Program-made: the position numbers and the translations under genes
The notes under the pieces: generated by a model
Told to the model about the DNA's origin: nothing
Seen by the model: only the letters and a program-made list of their open reading frames with translations
The model's database searches: none
Assembly (NCBI GenBank): GCA_046350655.1
Contig: JAXMAB010000008.1
Location: forward strand, 372,001-436,000
DNA from: JAEUHO01 sp046350655
Lineage (GTDB): Bacteria; Planctomycetota; PLA2; JAEUHO01
DNA length: 64,000 bases
Direction: 5' to 3'
Shown: positions 10,189-23,941 of the stretch, one piece after another
How positions within the stretch are numbered: position 1 is the stretch's first letter
Layout: each line of letters opens with the position of its first letter

Positions 10189-10215
10189 GCCGGGGACGGC
10201 CGCGCCGTCCCCGGC
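10189..10215 (+). terminator. Hairpin after pheT
   Basis: Perfect 12-bp stem (GCCGGGGACGGC 10189-10200, loop CGC, GCCGTCCCCGGC 10204-10215) 8 bases after the pheT stop, with no T-tract. It is a likely terminator of the pheST unit. Confidence 0.65.
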
Positions 10216-10863
10216 CCCGCCCGCGCCGGCCCGCGTCCGCCCACGGGGGCGGCCCCGCCGCCGCGCCGCGGGACGCGGCCGGCCCGGGAGGCAGCCCCGG
10301 CGTGGGACCGCGAGGCCCGGCGGCCGGCGGGCCTCGCCGTCCCTCGCCGTCGACCGTCCGCGGGTTCGCGGGTCCGACGAGACGAGGGGCCGCGCCCGCG
10401 GACCACGGGGAACGTCGCGTGCGGCGCGGGCGCCCGCGCGCGGCCCACGGCCCCGCTCGCGCGTCCCGGGAGCGCCGGCCGACCGCCGCGGCCCCGCCCG
10501 CGGGCCGTCCGGGCCACCCGGAGGGCGCTCGGCGTCGGCGGCTCGAGCCTGCGCGGCGCCGCGCGGCCCGGCGCAGTGCGGCGCGTTGCAGGCGGGCATC
10601 GGGGCGGGGCATCGGGGGCGGCACGTCGGTGGCGGCGACCCGCGGGCGTGCGGGCCTCGCGGTCCCGTGCGGGGACCGCGTCTCGGGGCCGTCGGAACGT
10701 GGCCGATCGGCGTCGCTGAATCGTCCTTGCGTCCACCCCAACCTGTCGTAGCGTATGCGGCGACGTGCCCCTGTCGCTTGCGCGCCGCGGTCACCGGGAC
10801 GTCCCGGGCCCGCCCTGCGCCAAGCTCCCACGGCGGGAGGGGCGACGTCTGCGCGGAGGCGGC
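10216..10863. other. GC-rich intergenic region before the L,D-transpeptidase
   Basis: About 650 bases with no convincing gene on either strand. One copy of the dispersed palindrome lies at 10309-10337; the remainder is GC-rich and shows nothing I can name. Open frames here are antisense or Arg/Ala/Pro-rich shadows. Confidence 0.55.
10309..10337. repeat. Dispersed GC palindrome, copy 2
   Basis: CGCGAGGCCCG (10309-10319) pairs with CGGGCCTCG (10328-10336). Same family as the perfect palindrome at 5740. Confidence 0.6.
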
Positions 10864-12081
10864 ATGCGTCCGACTTGGATCGTGCTCGGGCTGGTGGTGG
10901 GCATCGGGGCGGTGGCGTACGTCCGCCTGCGCGAGAAGGCCGGCGAGGCGAAGGGCGCGCCGCTGGCCCGGACCGCGAACGCGGCGAACGCGCCCGCCGG
11001 CGGGAACGCGCCCGTCGAGGGCGGCGAGCCGGCGATGTCGGTCGCGCGCGCGTCGGAGCCGGCCGCCGAGCCCGCGCCCGCGTCGCCCGCGCTCGCGAAG
11101 CCGGCCGCGCCGAGCGAGGCGTCCGCGACGCCGGAGGAGGCCGCGGCGGCGGAGGTGCGGGCGAAGCTCGACGCCGCGCGCCGCGCGAGCGACACGGCGA
11201 CGGCCGACGGGCTCGAGAAGCGGCTCGAGACGGAGCTCGCGGAGACGCTCGAGGCGCGGCGGTACGTGCTCGCGCGCGGCGCCGCGCTCGCGAAGGACGC
11301 GCTGCGCGAGGACCGTCCGCTCGACGTGCGCGTGCCGATCGCGGACCGCGCGCGGCGCGACCTGTCGCGCGGCCTGATGCTGCCGGAGATGTTCGACGCG
11401 GCCGGGCAGCCGATGGACGCGCGGCGGCAGGTGATCGCGACGATCACGTCGCTGAACGCGCTCGTGATGACGTGGCGCGCGGGCCTGCCCGGCGTGACGA
11501 CGACGTACGAGGTGAAGCCCGGCGACAGCCCGGTGCGCATCGTGTCGCGGCAGAAGCTGTCCTACGGGCCGAACGTGCTGCTGTTCTGGAACCACGGCGG
11601 CAACCTCGACCCGGCGCGGCTGCGCGCCGGCGAGGTGCTCGTCGTGCCGACGGAGGCCCTCGAGGCGCGCGTGGACCGCGCGCGCCACCTGCTCGGCCTG
11701 TACCTCGGCGGCGTGCTCGTGAAGGAGTTCCAGGTGGGCGTCGGCAAGGCGACCTCCCCGACGCACCCGGGCGTCTACGTCGTGACGGACAAGTACCTGA
11801 ACCCCGACTGGCACGTCCCGCCGGAGCTGGCGCAGCCGGGCCAGCCGCGCGTGATCCCGTACGGCGACCCGCGCAACGAGCTCGGCGACGCGTGGATCCC
11901 GATCTCGTCGACGGAGCACCCGACGGGCTACGGCATCCACGGCACGACGCGCCCCGACACGGTGGGCACGGACTGCAGCAACGGCTGCGTGCGGCTGCGC
12001 AACGCCGAAGCGATCGAGATGACGAGCTGGCTGCGCACGTCGAAGAACGAGGGCGCGGCGTCGCGGGTGATCATCAAGTGA
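10864..12081 (+). CDS. L,D-transpeptidase (YkuD) with LysM-like domain
   Basis: 405 aa. It has an N-terminal membrane anchor (TWIVLGLVVGIGAVAYV, about 4-20), an Ala/Pro-rich linker, a helical region, a LysM-like segment (TTYEVKPGDSPVRIVSR, about 219-265) and a C-terminal YkuD domain with the catalytic signature HGTTRPDTVG and SNGCVRLRN. The family makes 3-3 peptidoglycan cross-links or attaches proteins outside the cytoplasmic membrane, so the cell probably has a wall. The ATG at 10864 follows GGAGG and starts exactly at the anchor. It stands alone and is followed by a strong hairpin. Confidence 0.88.
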   Translation: MRPTWIVLGLVVGIGAVAYVRLREKAGEAKGAPLARTANAANAPAGGNAPVEGGEPAMSVARASEPAAEPAPASPALAKPAAPSEASATPEEAAAAEVRAKLDAARRASDTATADGLEKRLETELAETLEARRYVLARGAALAKDALREDRPLDVRVPIADRARRDLSRGLMLPEMFDAAGQPMDARRQVIATITSLNALVMTWRAGLPGVTTTYEVKPGDSPVRIVSRQKLSYGPNVLLFWNHGGNLDPARLRAGEVLVVPTEALEARVDRARHLLGLYLGGVLVKEFQVGVGKATSPTHPGVYVVTDKYLNPDWHVPPELAQPGQPRVIPYGDPRNELGDAWIPISSTEHPTGYGIHGTTRPDTVGTDCSNGCVRLRNAEAIEMTSWLRTSKNEGAASRVIIK

Positions 12082-12514
12082 CGTGACGTCGCCGGCGCGC
12101 GGCGTCGACGTCCCGATCGCGTCGAACGGGCCTCGGGTCGGCGGAGCACGCTCCGCCGACCCGAGGCCCGACTCGTTGGAGGGATCCCGCGGCGCGGGTA
12201 CGCGAGGCCCGGTGCGCGAAGGAGCGCGGCGGGGGCGCGGCGGGGGCGCGGAGGAGGGGCCGCGAGACGCCGCGCGAAGGCTCGGTGGTCCACGTGGGCG
12301 CGTGCACGCGACGCGTCGCGAGCGACGACGCGCCGCGCGCGGGATCGCGCCCACGTGCCACGGTGCGCACGTGCGCGGCGACGGGTCCTGCGGCACGCAG
12401 GCGCTCGAGGTCGCGCACGCGCTCGAACGCGCCGAACGTGCGCGCGACGCGCCCTCCGATGCGATGGCGAGCCGGTGGCCGGCACGCGAGGCGCGCCGAC
12501 CTGCGCGGGCGACG
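12082..12514. other. Intergenic region between convergent genes
   Basis: 433 bases between the convergent transpeptidase and epimerase genes. It holds the 17-bp hairpin at 12130 and a half-copy of the GC palindrome (around 12199-12213); no gene is supported. Confidence 0.55.
12130..12167. terminator. Perfect 17-bp hairpin
   Basis: GCCTCGGGTCGGCGGAG (12130-12146), loop CACG, and its exact complement (12151-12167), about 50 bases after the transpeptidase stop. It is symmetric, so it could terminate from both sides. There is no T-tract. Confidence 0.7.
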
Positions 12515-13198
12515 TCAGACGCGCAGGAACGGCGCGTGGACCGCGCGCGGCAGGCCGATGTCGATCTCGACGATGCGACCGGCGTGGACGCGTCCCGCGG
12601 CCGTCGTGCAGCCGAGCTTCGGCATCCCCATGGCCGCCGTCACGTCGGCGAGCACCGCGACGGGGAGGGCGAGGCCGTCGTCGGCATCGAGGCCCGACGG
12701 CACGTCCACCGCGAGACGCGGGCAGGCGGCGGCGTTGAGGACGCCGATCGCGGTCGGGTAGGGGGCCTCGAGGGGGCGCGCCAGCCCGACGCCGAACAGG
12801 GCGTCCACGACCAGCGAAACGCCGCGCAGGGCCTCGGCGAGCCCGTCCGGGGCCGCGCGCGGCACCTCGATCACCGGCCCCGCGGCGGCGGCGAGCGCGG
12901 CCTCGGCGCGGGCGTCGTCGGTGCGGGGCGCGTCGTCCGAAAACCGCAGAATTCGCACGCCAATCCCCCAGGAATCGAGGAATCGCGCGCATCCGTACCC
13001 GTCGCCGCCGTTGTTGCCGGGGCCGCAGACGACCGCCACCGGGCCCGGTCCGCGGCGCAGGTCCGCGGCCAGGGCGGCGACGGCCCGGGCGGCGTGCTCC
13101 ATCAGGGCGAGGCTGGGCACGCCGGCCCGGGTCGCGGCGAGGTCCGCGGCCCGCGCCTCCGAGGCCAGGACGGGGCGGTGGGGGGGATACGGGCACAT
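12515..13198 (-). CDS. nnrE: NAD(P)H-hydrate epimerase (YjeF N-domain)
   Basis: Epimerises damaged, hydrated NAD(P)H so that the dehydratase can repair it. 227 aa, corresponding to the YjeF N-terminal domain only. Motifs: CGPGNNGGDGYG, VVDALFGVGLARPL and AVDVPSGLDADDG. The C-terminal ADP/ATP-dependent dehydratase domain often fused to it is absent, so a separate NnrD is expected elsewhere. It is divergent from the rRNA operon. Confidence 0.85.
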   Translation of the reverse strand: MCPYPPHRPVLASEARAADLAATRAGVPSLALMEHAARAVAALAADLRRGPGPVAVVCGPGNNGGDGYGCARFLDSWGIGVRILRFSDDAPRTDDARAEAALAAAAGPVIEVPRAAPDGLAEALRGVSLVVDALFGVGLARPLEAPYPTAIGVLNAAACPRLAVDVPSGLDADDGLALPVAVLADVTAAMGMPKLGCTTAAGRVHAGRIVEIDIGLPRAVHAPFLRV

Positions 13199-13264
13199 TT
13201 GCGATTTTCCGCGTGGGTCGTAAGTCGGCTTCTGGAAACAGGTTACAACGCTCTCGCGCAGGAG

Positions 13265-13292
13265 TTGCGGAATCCTGATCGTGGGCTAATCT
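13265..13292 (+). promoter_or_regulatory. Candidate rRNA operon promoter
   Basis: TTGCGG (13265-13270), 16-nt spacer, TAATCT (13287-13292), about 320 bases before the 16S. Chosen by position and hexamers only; other weak matches exist nearby. Confidence 0.3.
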
Positions 13293-13457
13293 CCTGAACT
13301 CGCAACGAGCCGAGCGACGAAATGTCGCACGTCTCCGCGCGACGCTTCCTCCGACGCCGAGGCGGGTCGGAAAAAGCGCGGCACGTCGCAAGACGGTCCG
13401 TAACGTTCGCCGCCTCATCGCGGTCGCCACCGGCGCCGCGACAGGCTCTCTGACATC

Positions 13458-13477
13458 GGAAGACGGTTCACGAAGCA
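13458..13477 (+). other. Left arm of 16S processing stem
   Basis: GGAAGACGGTTCACGAAGCA pairs across the 16S with 15241-15260 (TGCT, TCGTG, ACCGTCTTCC) with one bulged base on each side. This is the expected long-range duplex for RNase III cutting of the primary transcript. Confidence 0.6.
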
Positions 13478-13619
13478 CGGGGAGGCGAAGGCCTCTCTGT
13501 GCGAGGTTTCGTCGCGGCCCCTTCGGGGGACGCGCGGAGCCCTGTCACATGGCCTTGTAAGAAGAATCACGAACAAGGGATCCTGCGGCGGCCGCAAGGC
13601 GGTCGCAGTCTCCTTTATG

Positions 13620-18517
<4,898 letters not shown>

Positions 18518-18704
18518 TTTCTCTTGCTCGGCCTGCTCCGCAGGCATGAGCCAGAGAAACCGAGAGCGTTCCGCGTCGGTTCACGTGTTCAGCACGTGTC
18601 CACGCACCTTCGAGCGCCGTGAACGTGCTTGCGTTCCCTTGCTCACCCCTGATCCCTTTTCTTTTGCTCCGAGCGGCGCTGTCGCCGTTCGAAGCAGGCA
18701 TCAT

Positions 18705-18816
18705 TGCCCGGTGCCTATACCCGCGGGGTTCCACCCGATCCCATTCCGAACTCGGCCGTTAAGCCCGCGGGGCCGATGATACTGTCAAAAACGGGAAAGT
18801 AGGTCAGTGCCGGGCG
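18705..18816 (+). rRNA. rrf: 5S ribosomal RNA
   Basis: About 112 nt. The TGCCCGGTG 5' strand pairs with GTGCCGGGCG at the 3' end; the ATTCCGAACTCGG loop and the AAAGTAGGTCAGTGCC end are conserved. It lies 190 bases after the 23S. Confidence 0.93.
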
Positions 18817-18824
18817 TTTCTTCC

Positions 18825-18867
18825 GAGCCCGAGGTCGTCTTCGACGACCTCGGGCTCGCTTCGTTTT
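18825..18867 (+). terminator. rRNA operon terminator
   Basis: Perfect 15-bp stem (GAGCCCGAGGTCGTC 18825-18839, loop TTC, GACGACCTCGGGCTC 18843-18857) followed by GCTTCGTTTT, right after the 5S. The clearest intrinsic terminator in the window. Confidence 0.85.
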
Positions 18868-19175
18868 CGGACCTCGGGTCCGCGCGCGCGCGGCGTTCGC
18901 GCACGCGCCCCGCAGGCGCCTCGGACGCCGCTCGACGGGGGCTCGGCCGGCACGTGCACCCGGCGGCGTCCGCGCCGCACTCGGTGTCGCCGGCGGAGGG
19001 GGCCGCGGACCGCCGGGCGGGGGCGTCGCCGGCGCCCGACGCGGGGTCCCGCGCCGCGAGCCCTGTCTCGAAGACCGTTCCCGACGCGTCGGGGCGCGCG
19101 TCCGTGCGCGCCCCCGGCCCCGTCCTTGACCCCCCGATCACCGACCGTAGACTCCCGACCGTCGCGACTGGACCG
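18868..19175. other. Gap between rRNA terminator and tRNA-Ile
   Basis: About 310 GC-rich bases with no gene seen. A promoter for the tRNA pair must lie here; GACCGTAGACT near 19144 is a possible -10 (TAGACT). Confidence 0.4.
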
Positions 19176-19251
19176 GGCGCATAGCTCAGTTGGCTAGAGC
19201 GCCGCTCTGATAAGGCGGAGGTCCTTGGTTCGAGTCCAAGTGCGCCCACCA
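19176..19251 (+). tRNA. tRNA-Ile(GAT)
   Basis: Complete cloverleaf: acceptor GGGCGCA/TGCGCCC, D-arm GCTCAGTTGGCTAGAGC, anticodon loop CTGATAA (GAT), T-loop TTCGAGTC, discriminator A and encoded CCA at 19249-19251. Confidence 0.96.
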
Positions 19252-19311
19252 TCCACGCGACTTCCGAAGGGGAGTGCGGACGGAGGGGCCTGGTCCGTCG
19301 CGCGCGTGCAC

Positions 19312-19384
19312 GGGGGTGTAGCTCAGTTGGTAGAGCACCGCCTTTGCAAGGCGGGGGTCGCCGGTTCGAGTCCGACCACCTCCA
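19312..19384 (+). tRNA. tRNA-Ala(TGC)
   Basis: Acceptor GGGGGTG pairs with CACCTCC, D-arm GCTCAGTTGGTAGAGC, anticodon loop TTTGCAA (TGC), T-loop TTCGAGTC, discriminator A at 19384. The next bases are TTA, so CCA is not encoded, unlike the tRNA-Ile 60 bases upstream. Confidence 0.95.
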
Positions 19385-20150
19385 TTATGCTCCGCGTGCA
19401 GTTCGGCTTCGCGGCGTCGATCCACGGAGTTCGGACATCTCTGGTGGTGCTCGTGCGGGCGCTGTTCATCGGAACGGGCGCGGCCCGCTCCGCCGTGCAC
19501 GCGGGAGGGGGCGGGCCTCGAACATCGGTCACCGGAAGAAGCAGTTCCGTCACCGGACCTCGGACGAGCGTGCAGTTCGGCTCCGCGGCTTCGATCCACG
19601 AAGATCGCACATCTCTGGTGGTGCTCGGACGCGCGCTGTCCATCGGAAGGGGCGCGCAGCTGCGCGACGGCGACCACGTCTGACGTAGGGGCGCCCCTTG
19701 TGGGCGCCCGCCGGTCGCGGCGGTGGTCGGCGACGCGAGTGCGGTTCCGAGGCAGGGACTACGGCCCGTCGCGACGGCGGGGTGGCGAGGTGTCCGGCAG
19801 GTCCCGACGTGGCCGACGCCCGCGGGGATCTGCGGGTCGTGGTGGTGGTCGGTGACACGGGTGCGGTTCGCAGGGGCCGCCTTGGATCGTGGCGCGAGGT
19901 GGGACGCGAAATGTGCCGCGTCAGGGGGGCGCGCCGGCGCGACCTCGGCCCGGCGGCGACGGCCGCGCGCGGGGGCGGACCCGGGCGCTCGGCGGGGGAC
20001 TGCGGGCGCGCGGGCCTCGCGTGCGGGGGGCGCGACGGGGCCCGGTGGGGGGCGGAGGCTCCGGCCCCCGGGGGAGGGCAGGGACGCGAGGCGCGGGCCG
20101 CGGGAAGGAGTAGGGTGAGGGCCGTCGTCCAAGGACCGGAGGGCCAGCCC
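19385..20150. other. Non-coding region after the tRNA pair
   Basis: 766 bases. It contains an 89-nt direct repeat pair (19394-19482 and 19568-19656) and a half-copy of the GC palindrome near 20000. No convincing coding region precedes the GTG at 20151. Confidence 0.5.
19394..19656 (+). repeat. Two 89-nt imperfect direct repeats
   Basis: Copy A 19394-19482 and copy B 19568-19656 align without gaps (both begin GCGTGCAGTTCGGCT and share CATCTCTGGTGGTGCTCG). They differ at scattered positions and are 174 bases apart. Copy A starts 10 bases after the tRNA-Ala. Function unknown. Confidence 0.65.
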
Positions 20151-20600
20151 GTGCTCCGAAACGCCGTGCTCGTGTGCGTGTGCGCCGTCTCCGCCGTCGT
20201 CCCGTTCGCCGCGGCGACGCCCGCGCGCGCCGGGATCGAGGAGATCGACTACGCGACGTACGACGCCAAGATCACCGACAAGAAGGGCGTCACGACCGAG
20301 GTCACCGACCTCGGCTACGCGACCGGCGCCAACATCCTCCTCGCGTATCGCGGCGAGGCCGAGGTCGAGATCCCGTTCCGCCTGATCCGGACGCTCGAGA
20401 TCGGCGAGTACGTCGCCGAGCAGCGGCGCGCGCCGGTCACCGTCGTGCTCCGGTCCGGACGTTCGGTCTCCCTCGAGATCGACAGCATCGAGGAAGGCCG
20501 CCTGCTCAAGGGCAAGGCGGAGTTCGGCGAGTACCGCATCCGGACCGGCAAGATCCGCCGCATGGAGCTCGTCGCGCTGTCGCACACCGACCGAGCCTGA
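20151..20600 (+). CDS. Secreted hypothetical protein
   Basis: 149 aa. GTG at 20151 was chosen because GGAGG lies 8 nt upstream and the residues after it form a signal peptide (LRNAVLVCVCAVSAVV, cleavage predicted after ATPARA). The mature part is beta-rich, with charged residues spaced as in small beta-sandwich domains (DLGYATGANILLAYRG, RSGRSVSLEID). I do not recognise a family. It precedes nadB by 152 bases. Confidence 0.65.
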   Translation: MLRNAVLVCVCAVSAVVPFAAATPARAGIEEIDYATYDAKITDKKGVTTEVTDLGYATGANILLAYRGEAEVEIPFRLIRTLEIGEYVAEQRRAPVTVVLRSGRSVSLEIDSIEEGRLLKGKAEFGEYRIRTGKIRRMELVALSHTDRA

Positions 20601-20752
20601 CGCCGCGCCGCCGGCGCTCGCCGGGGCGGCCCGCGCCCGCCCGCCGCCCGGACCACGCGGCGCGGTGCGGAACGGCCCCCCGGTCGTCCCGGCCAGGACG
20701 GCTGCGGCGGGGGGGCGCCCCCGCCCGTCCTCCGGGTATCCTCCGGCCGAAC

Positions 20753-22420
20753 GTGGACGACGGCTCTCGCTACCTCCTCTCCTTCGACACCTTCCGCCTC
20801 CCGCACCACCTCACGGACGTGCTGGTCATCGGGACGGGGGTGGCGGGCTACTCCGCGGCGCTCGCCGCGGCCGACCTCGGCACGCGCGTGCTGGTCGTCT
20901 CCAAGGGCGAGCTCGACGCCAGCAACACCGGCTGGGCCCAGGGCGGCGTCGCCGCCGTGACGAACGGCAAGGCCGAGGCGTTCGAGGCCCACGTCCAGGA
21001 CACGCTCGACGTCGGCCAGGGGCTCTGCGACCCGGCCGTGGTCCGCGACGTCGTCACCCACGCCCCGGAGCGCATCGCCGACCTCGTCCGCCGCGGCGCC
21101 CGCTTCGACGGCGAGCCCGGCTCGCCGGCCCTCGCCCTCGAGGGCGGCCACAGCGAGCCCCGCGTGCTCCACGCCCGCGGCGACGCGACCGGCGCCGAGA
21201 TCCGCGACACGCTCCGCCGCGCGGCCCAGGGCTCGCCGAACGTCGACCTGTGGCCCCGCACGTTCCTCGTCGACCTGCTGACCGACGAGGACGGGCGCTG
21301 CCGCGGCGCGCTGCTGCTCACCCCGCAGGGCCTGCGCTCGGTCTGGGCCGGCGCGGTCGTGCTCGCCACCGGCGGCTACGCGCAGCTGTTCCGCGAGAGC
21401 ACGAACGTGCCCGGCGCCACCGGCGACGGCATCGCCGCCGCGCTGCGCGCCGGCGCGGTGCTCCGCGACCTCGAGTTCGTCCAGTTCCACCCGACGACGC
21501 TCTACCTCGCCGGCGTGCCCCGGTTCCTCATCTCCGAGGCCGTCCGCGGCGAGGGCGCCCACCTCGTCGACGACAAGGGCCGGCGCTTCGCCTTCGAGAC
21601 CGACCCGCGCGGCGAGCTCGCGCCCCGCGACGTCGTGTCGCGCGCGATCCTCCACCAGCTCGCGCGCGACGACGTGCAGGGCGTGTTCCTCGACATGACG
21701 CACCTCGGTGCGCGCATGGCGACCCGCTTCCCCGGCATCGCCGCCGCCTGCCGGGCCCACGGCCTCGACCCCACGCGCGACCGCATCCCGGTCCGCCCCG
21801 CCGCGCACTACACGATCGGCGGCGTCGTCGTCGACCGCGAGGGCGCGAGCACCGTCCCGGGCCTCTTCGCCGCGGGCGAGGTCTCCGCGAGCGGGCTCCA
21901 CGGCGCCAACCGGCTCGCCTCCAACTCGCTGCTCGAGGGCCTCGTCCTCGGCCACCGTACGGGCCTCGCGTCGGCGGCCGCCGCGAGCGCCTCGCCGCCG
22001 CGCGCCATGCACCTGCGCGGCGCGGGCACCGGCGCCGGCCCCGAGGGCCACCTCGACGAGGAGGACCTCCGCGCCTCGCTGCGCGCGCTCCTCTGGCGCA
22101 TGGTCGGCATCGAGCGCCACGGCGGCGCGCTCACCGGCGCCGTCGCCGCGGTGGGGGGCTGGGAGGGCTTCGCCCGCCGCGTCGGCCCCGACACCGTCGA
22201 ACGCTTCGTCCTCCTCGACATGCTGGCCGTCGCCCGCCGCGTCGCCGAGGCCGCCCTGCGCCGCGAGGAGAGCCGCGGCACCCACTTCCGGCGCGACTTC
22301 CCCGCCCGCGACGACGCCCTCTGGCGTTGCCACCTCCTCCACCGCAGCGGCCAGGCCGTCTGGAAGGCGCCCGCGGCGGCCCTCCCGCCCGCGGTCCCGG
22401 CCGCCGGAGCCCGTCCTTGA
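20753..22420 (+). CDS. nadB: L-aspartate oxidase
   Basis: FAD enzyme converting L-aspartate to iminoaspartate for NAD synthesis. 555 aa from GTG 20753; the Rossmann motif VIGTGVAGYSAA begins about 24 residues in. Also visible are NTGWAQGGVAAV, the FAD/substrate segment FVQFHPTTLY, HYTIGGVVVD and the C-terminal helical domain. A -10-like TATCCT sits 10 nt before the GTG, and no ribosome-binding site is seen. No nadA or nadC is adjacent; the stop overlaps the hflX start (TTGA). Confidence 0.92.
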   Translation: MDDGSRYLLSFDTFRLPHHLTDVLVIGTGVAGYSAALAAADLGTRVLVVSKGELDASNTGWAQGGVAAVTNGKAEAFEAHVQDTLDVGQGLCDPAVVRDVVTHAPERIADLVRRGARFDGEPGSPALALEGGHSEPRVLHARGDATGAEIRDTLRRAAQGSPNVDLWPRTFLVDLLTDEDGRCRGALLLTPQGLRSVWAGAVVLATGGYAQLFRESTNVPGATGDGIAAALRAGAVLRDLEFVQFHPTTLYLAGVPRFLISEAVRGEGAHLVDDKGRRFAFETDPRGELAPRDVVSRAILHQLARDDVQGVFLDMTHLGARMATRFPGIAAACRAHGLDPTRDRIPVRPAAHYTIGGVVVDREGASTVPGLFAAGEVSASGLHGANRLASNSLLEGLVLGHRTGLASAAAASASPPRAMHLRGAGTGAGPEGHLDEEDLRASLRALLWRMVGIERHGGALTGAVAAVGGWEGFARRVGPDTVERFVLLDMLAVARRVAEAALRREESRGTHFRRDFPARDDALWRCHLLHRSGQAVWKAPAAALPPAVPAAGARP

Positions 22421-23766
22421 GGATCGACCCTTCGTCCGGCATCCGCCGCGGCCGGGACCGCGCCGTCCTCCTCGGCCTGCAGCTGCCCCGCGACCCCGTC
22501 ACGTACGACGCGCCCCTCGAGGAGCTCGCGCGCCTCGCCGACACGGCCGGCGTCGAGGTCGTCGAGCGGGTCGTGCAGCGCCGCGCCAAACCCGAGGCGA
22601 AGACCCTCATCGGCACCGGCAAGGCCGAGGAGGTCGGCCTCCTCGCGAAGTCCGTCGGCGCCACGCTCGTCGTGATGGACCACGACCTCTCGCCCGGCCA
22701 GTCGCGCAACCTCGAGAAGATCATGGGCCTGCGCGTCCTCGACCGCACCGAGCTCATCCTCGACATCTTCGCCACGCGCGCCCGCAGCGCCGCGTCGCGG
22801 GCCCAGGTCGAGCTCGCGCAGATGGAGTACTCGCTCCCGCGCCTCAAGCGCCTCTGGACCCACCTTTCCCGCGAGACCACGTCGGGCCAGGCCGGCGTCG
22901 GCCTCCGCGGCCCCGGCGAGCGCCAGCTCGAGATCGACCGGCGCCTCGTCCGCCTCCGCATCCGCGACCTCCGCCGCGAGCTCGAGGAGATCCAGGCGCG
23001 GCACCTCCGCTCCGTCGAGGCCCGCGAGCGCCTCTTCACCGTCGCGCTCGTCGGCTACACGAACGCGGGCAAGAGCACCCTCATGCGCCGCCTCACCGGC
23101 GCCGAGGTCCTCGTCGAGGACCGCCTCTTCGCCACCCTCGACACGACCACCCGGGCGTGGGACGTGAGGCCCGGCCGCCGCGTGTTCCTCTCCGACACCG
23201 TCGGCTTCATCCGCAACCTGCCGCACCACCTCGTCGCGTCGTTCCTCTCGACCCTCGACGAGGCCCGCCGCGCCGACCTCCTCCTGCACGTCGTGGACGC
23301 CCACGACCCCGACGCCGTCGCGCACGTGGACGTCGTCGAGGAGACGCTCTCCCGCATCGACGCCGGCGGCGTCCCCCGCATCACCGTGCTGAACCAGGTC
23401 GACCGGGTCACCGAGCCCCTGGCCCTGCGCGTCCTGCGCGACCGCCTGCCCGAGGCCGTCGAGGTCAGCGCCGTCACCGGCGAGGGGCTCGACGCGCTCG
23501 CCGCGCGCGTGCTCGAGCACCTCGACAAACGCGCCCGCGACGTCGTCGTCGTGGTGGACGCGGGCAACGGCAAGCTGCTCGCGCGCCTGCGCGGGTGGGG
23601 GAACGTCGTCGACGTCGCCTACGAGGGCGCCTCGGCGCGCGTCACCGTGCGCCTCGCCGCCCGCCACTTCGGGCCCATCCGTCGCGAGGGCGGCGAGCTG
23701 TTCGAGACCGACGGGCGGCCGATCCCGCCCGAGGTCGAGCCCTGGGAGCCGACCCCGCGCGCGTGA
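22417..23766 (+). CDS. hflX: GTPase HflX
   Basis: Ribosome-associated GTPase that rescues or splits stalled 70S ribosomes. 449 aa. The N-terminal HflX domain includes KTLIGTGKAEE and DRTELILDIFATRA; a helical linker with SGQAGVGLRGPGE follows; the GTPase domain has Walker A GYTNAGKST, DTVGFI and NQVD. TTG 22417 overlaps the nadB stop as TTGA and follows GGAG at 7 nt, so a coupled TTG start is the best choice. The gene converges on secDF across a GC palindrome. Confidence 0.92.
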   Translation: MRIDPSSGIRRGRDRAVLLGLQLPRDPVTYDAPLEELARLADTAGVEVVERVVQRRAKPEAKTLIGTGKAEEVGLLAKSVGATLVVMDHDLSPGQSRNLEKIMGLRVLDRTELILDIFATRARSAASRAQVELAQMEYSLPRLKRLWTHLSRETTSGQAGVGLRGPGERQLEIDRRLVRLRIRDLRRELEEIQARHLRSVEARERLFTVALVGYTNAGKSTLMRRLTGAEVLVEDRLFATLDTTTRAWDVRPGRRVFLSDTVGFIRNLPHHLVASFLSTLDEARRADLLLHVVDAHDPDAVAHVDVVEETLSRIDAGGVPRITVLNQVDRVTEPLALRVLRDRLPEAVEVSAVTGEGLDALAARVLEHLDKRARDVVVVVDAGNGKLLARLRGWGNVVDVAYEGASARVTVRLAARHFGPIRREGGELFETDGRPIPPEVEPWEPTPRA

Positions 23767-23796
23767 CGCGAGGCCCGGCGGTCGGCGGGCCTCGCG
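23767..23796. repeat. Dispersed GC palindrome, copy 3
   Basis: CGCGAGGCCCG (23767-23777) and CGGGCCTCGCG (23786-23796), an 11-bp stem directly after the hflX stop and facing the secDF stop. Probable bidirectional terminator. Confidence 0.7.
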
Positions 23797-23941
23797 GTCC
23801 CGGGTGGGGGACGCGTGCCTCGGCGCCCCGTGCCCCGTCGGGTCGTACGGTCCCGCGTGCCGCGGGTGCGGGCGGGAAGACGAACCGGCCGCGCGCGGGG
23901 TCCGCGCGCGGCCGGTCGTGGGGCCCGAGGGGGCCGGTCGG

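Larger units (their letters stand above)
13199..13619. other. rRNA operon promoter and leader region
   Basis: 421 bases between the nnrE start and the 16S 5' end. It contains the candidate promoter at 13265-13292 and the left arm of the 16S processing stem at 13458-13477; no gene. Confidence 0.6.

Noticed and set aside
18785..19252. Minus-strand frame with GLEPRTSALSERRSSQLSYAP-like start
   Set aside because: This is the familiar artefact of translating the antisense of tRNA-Ile(GAT).
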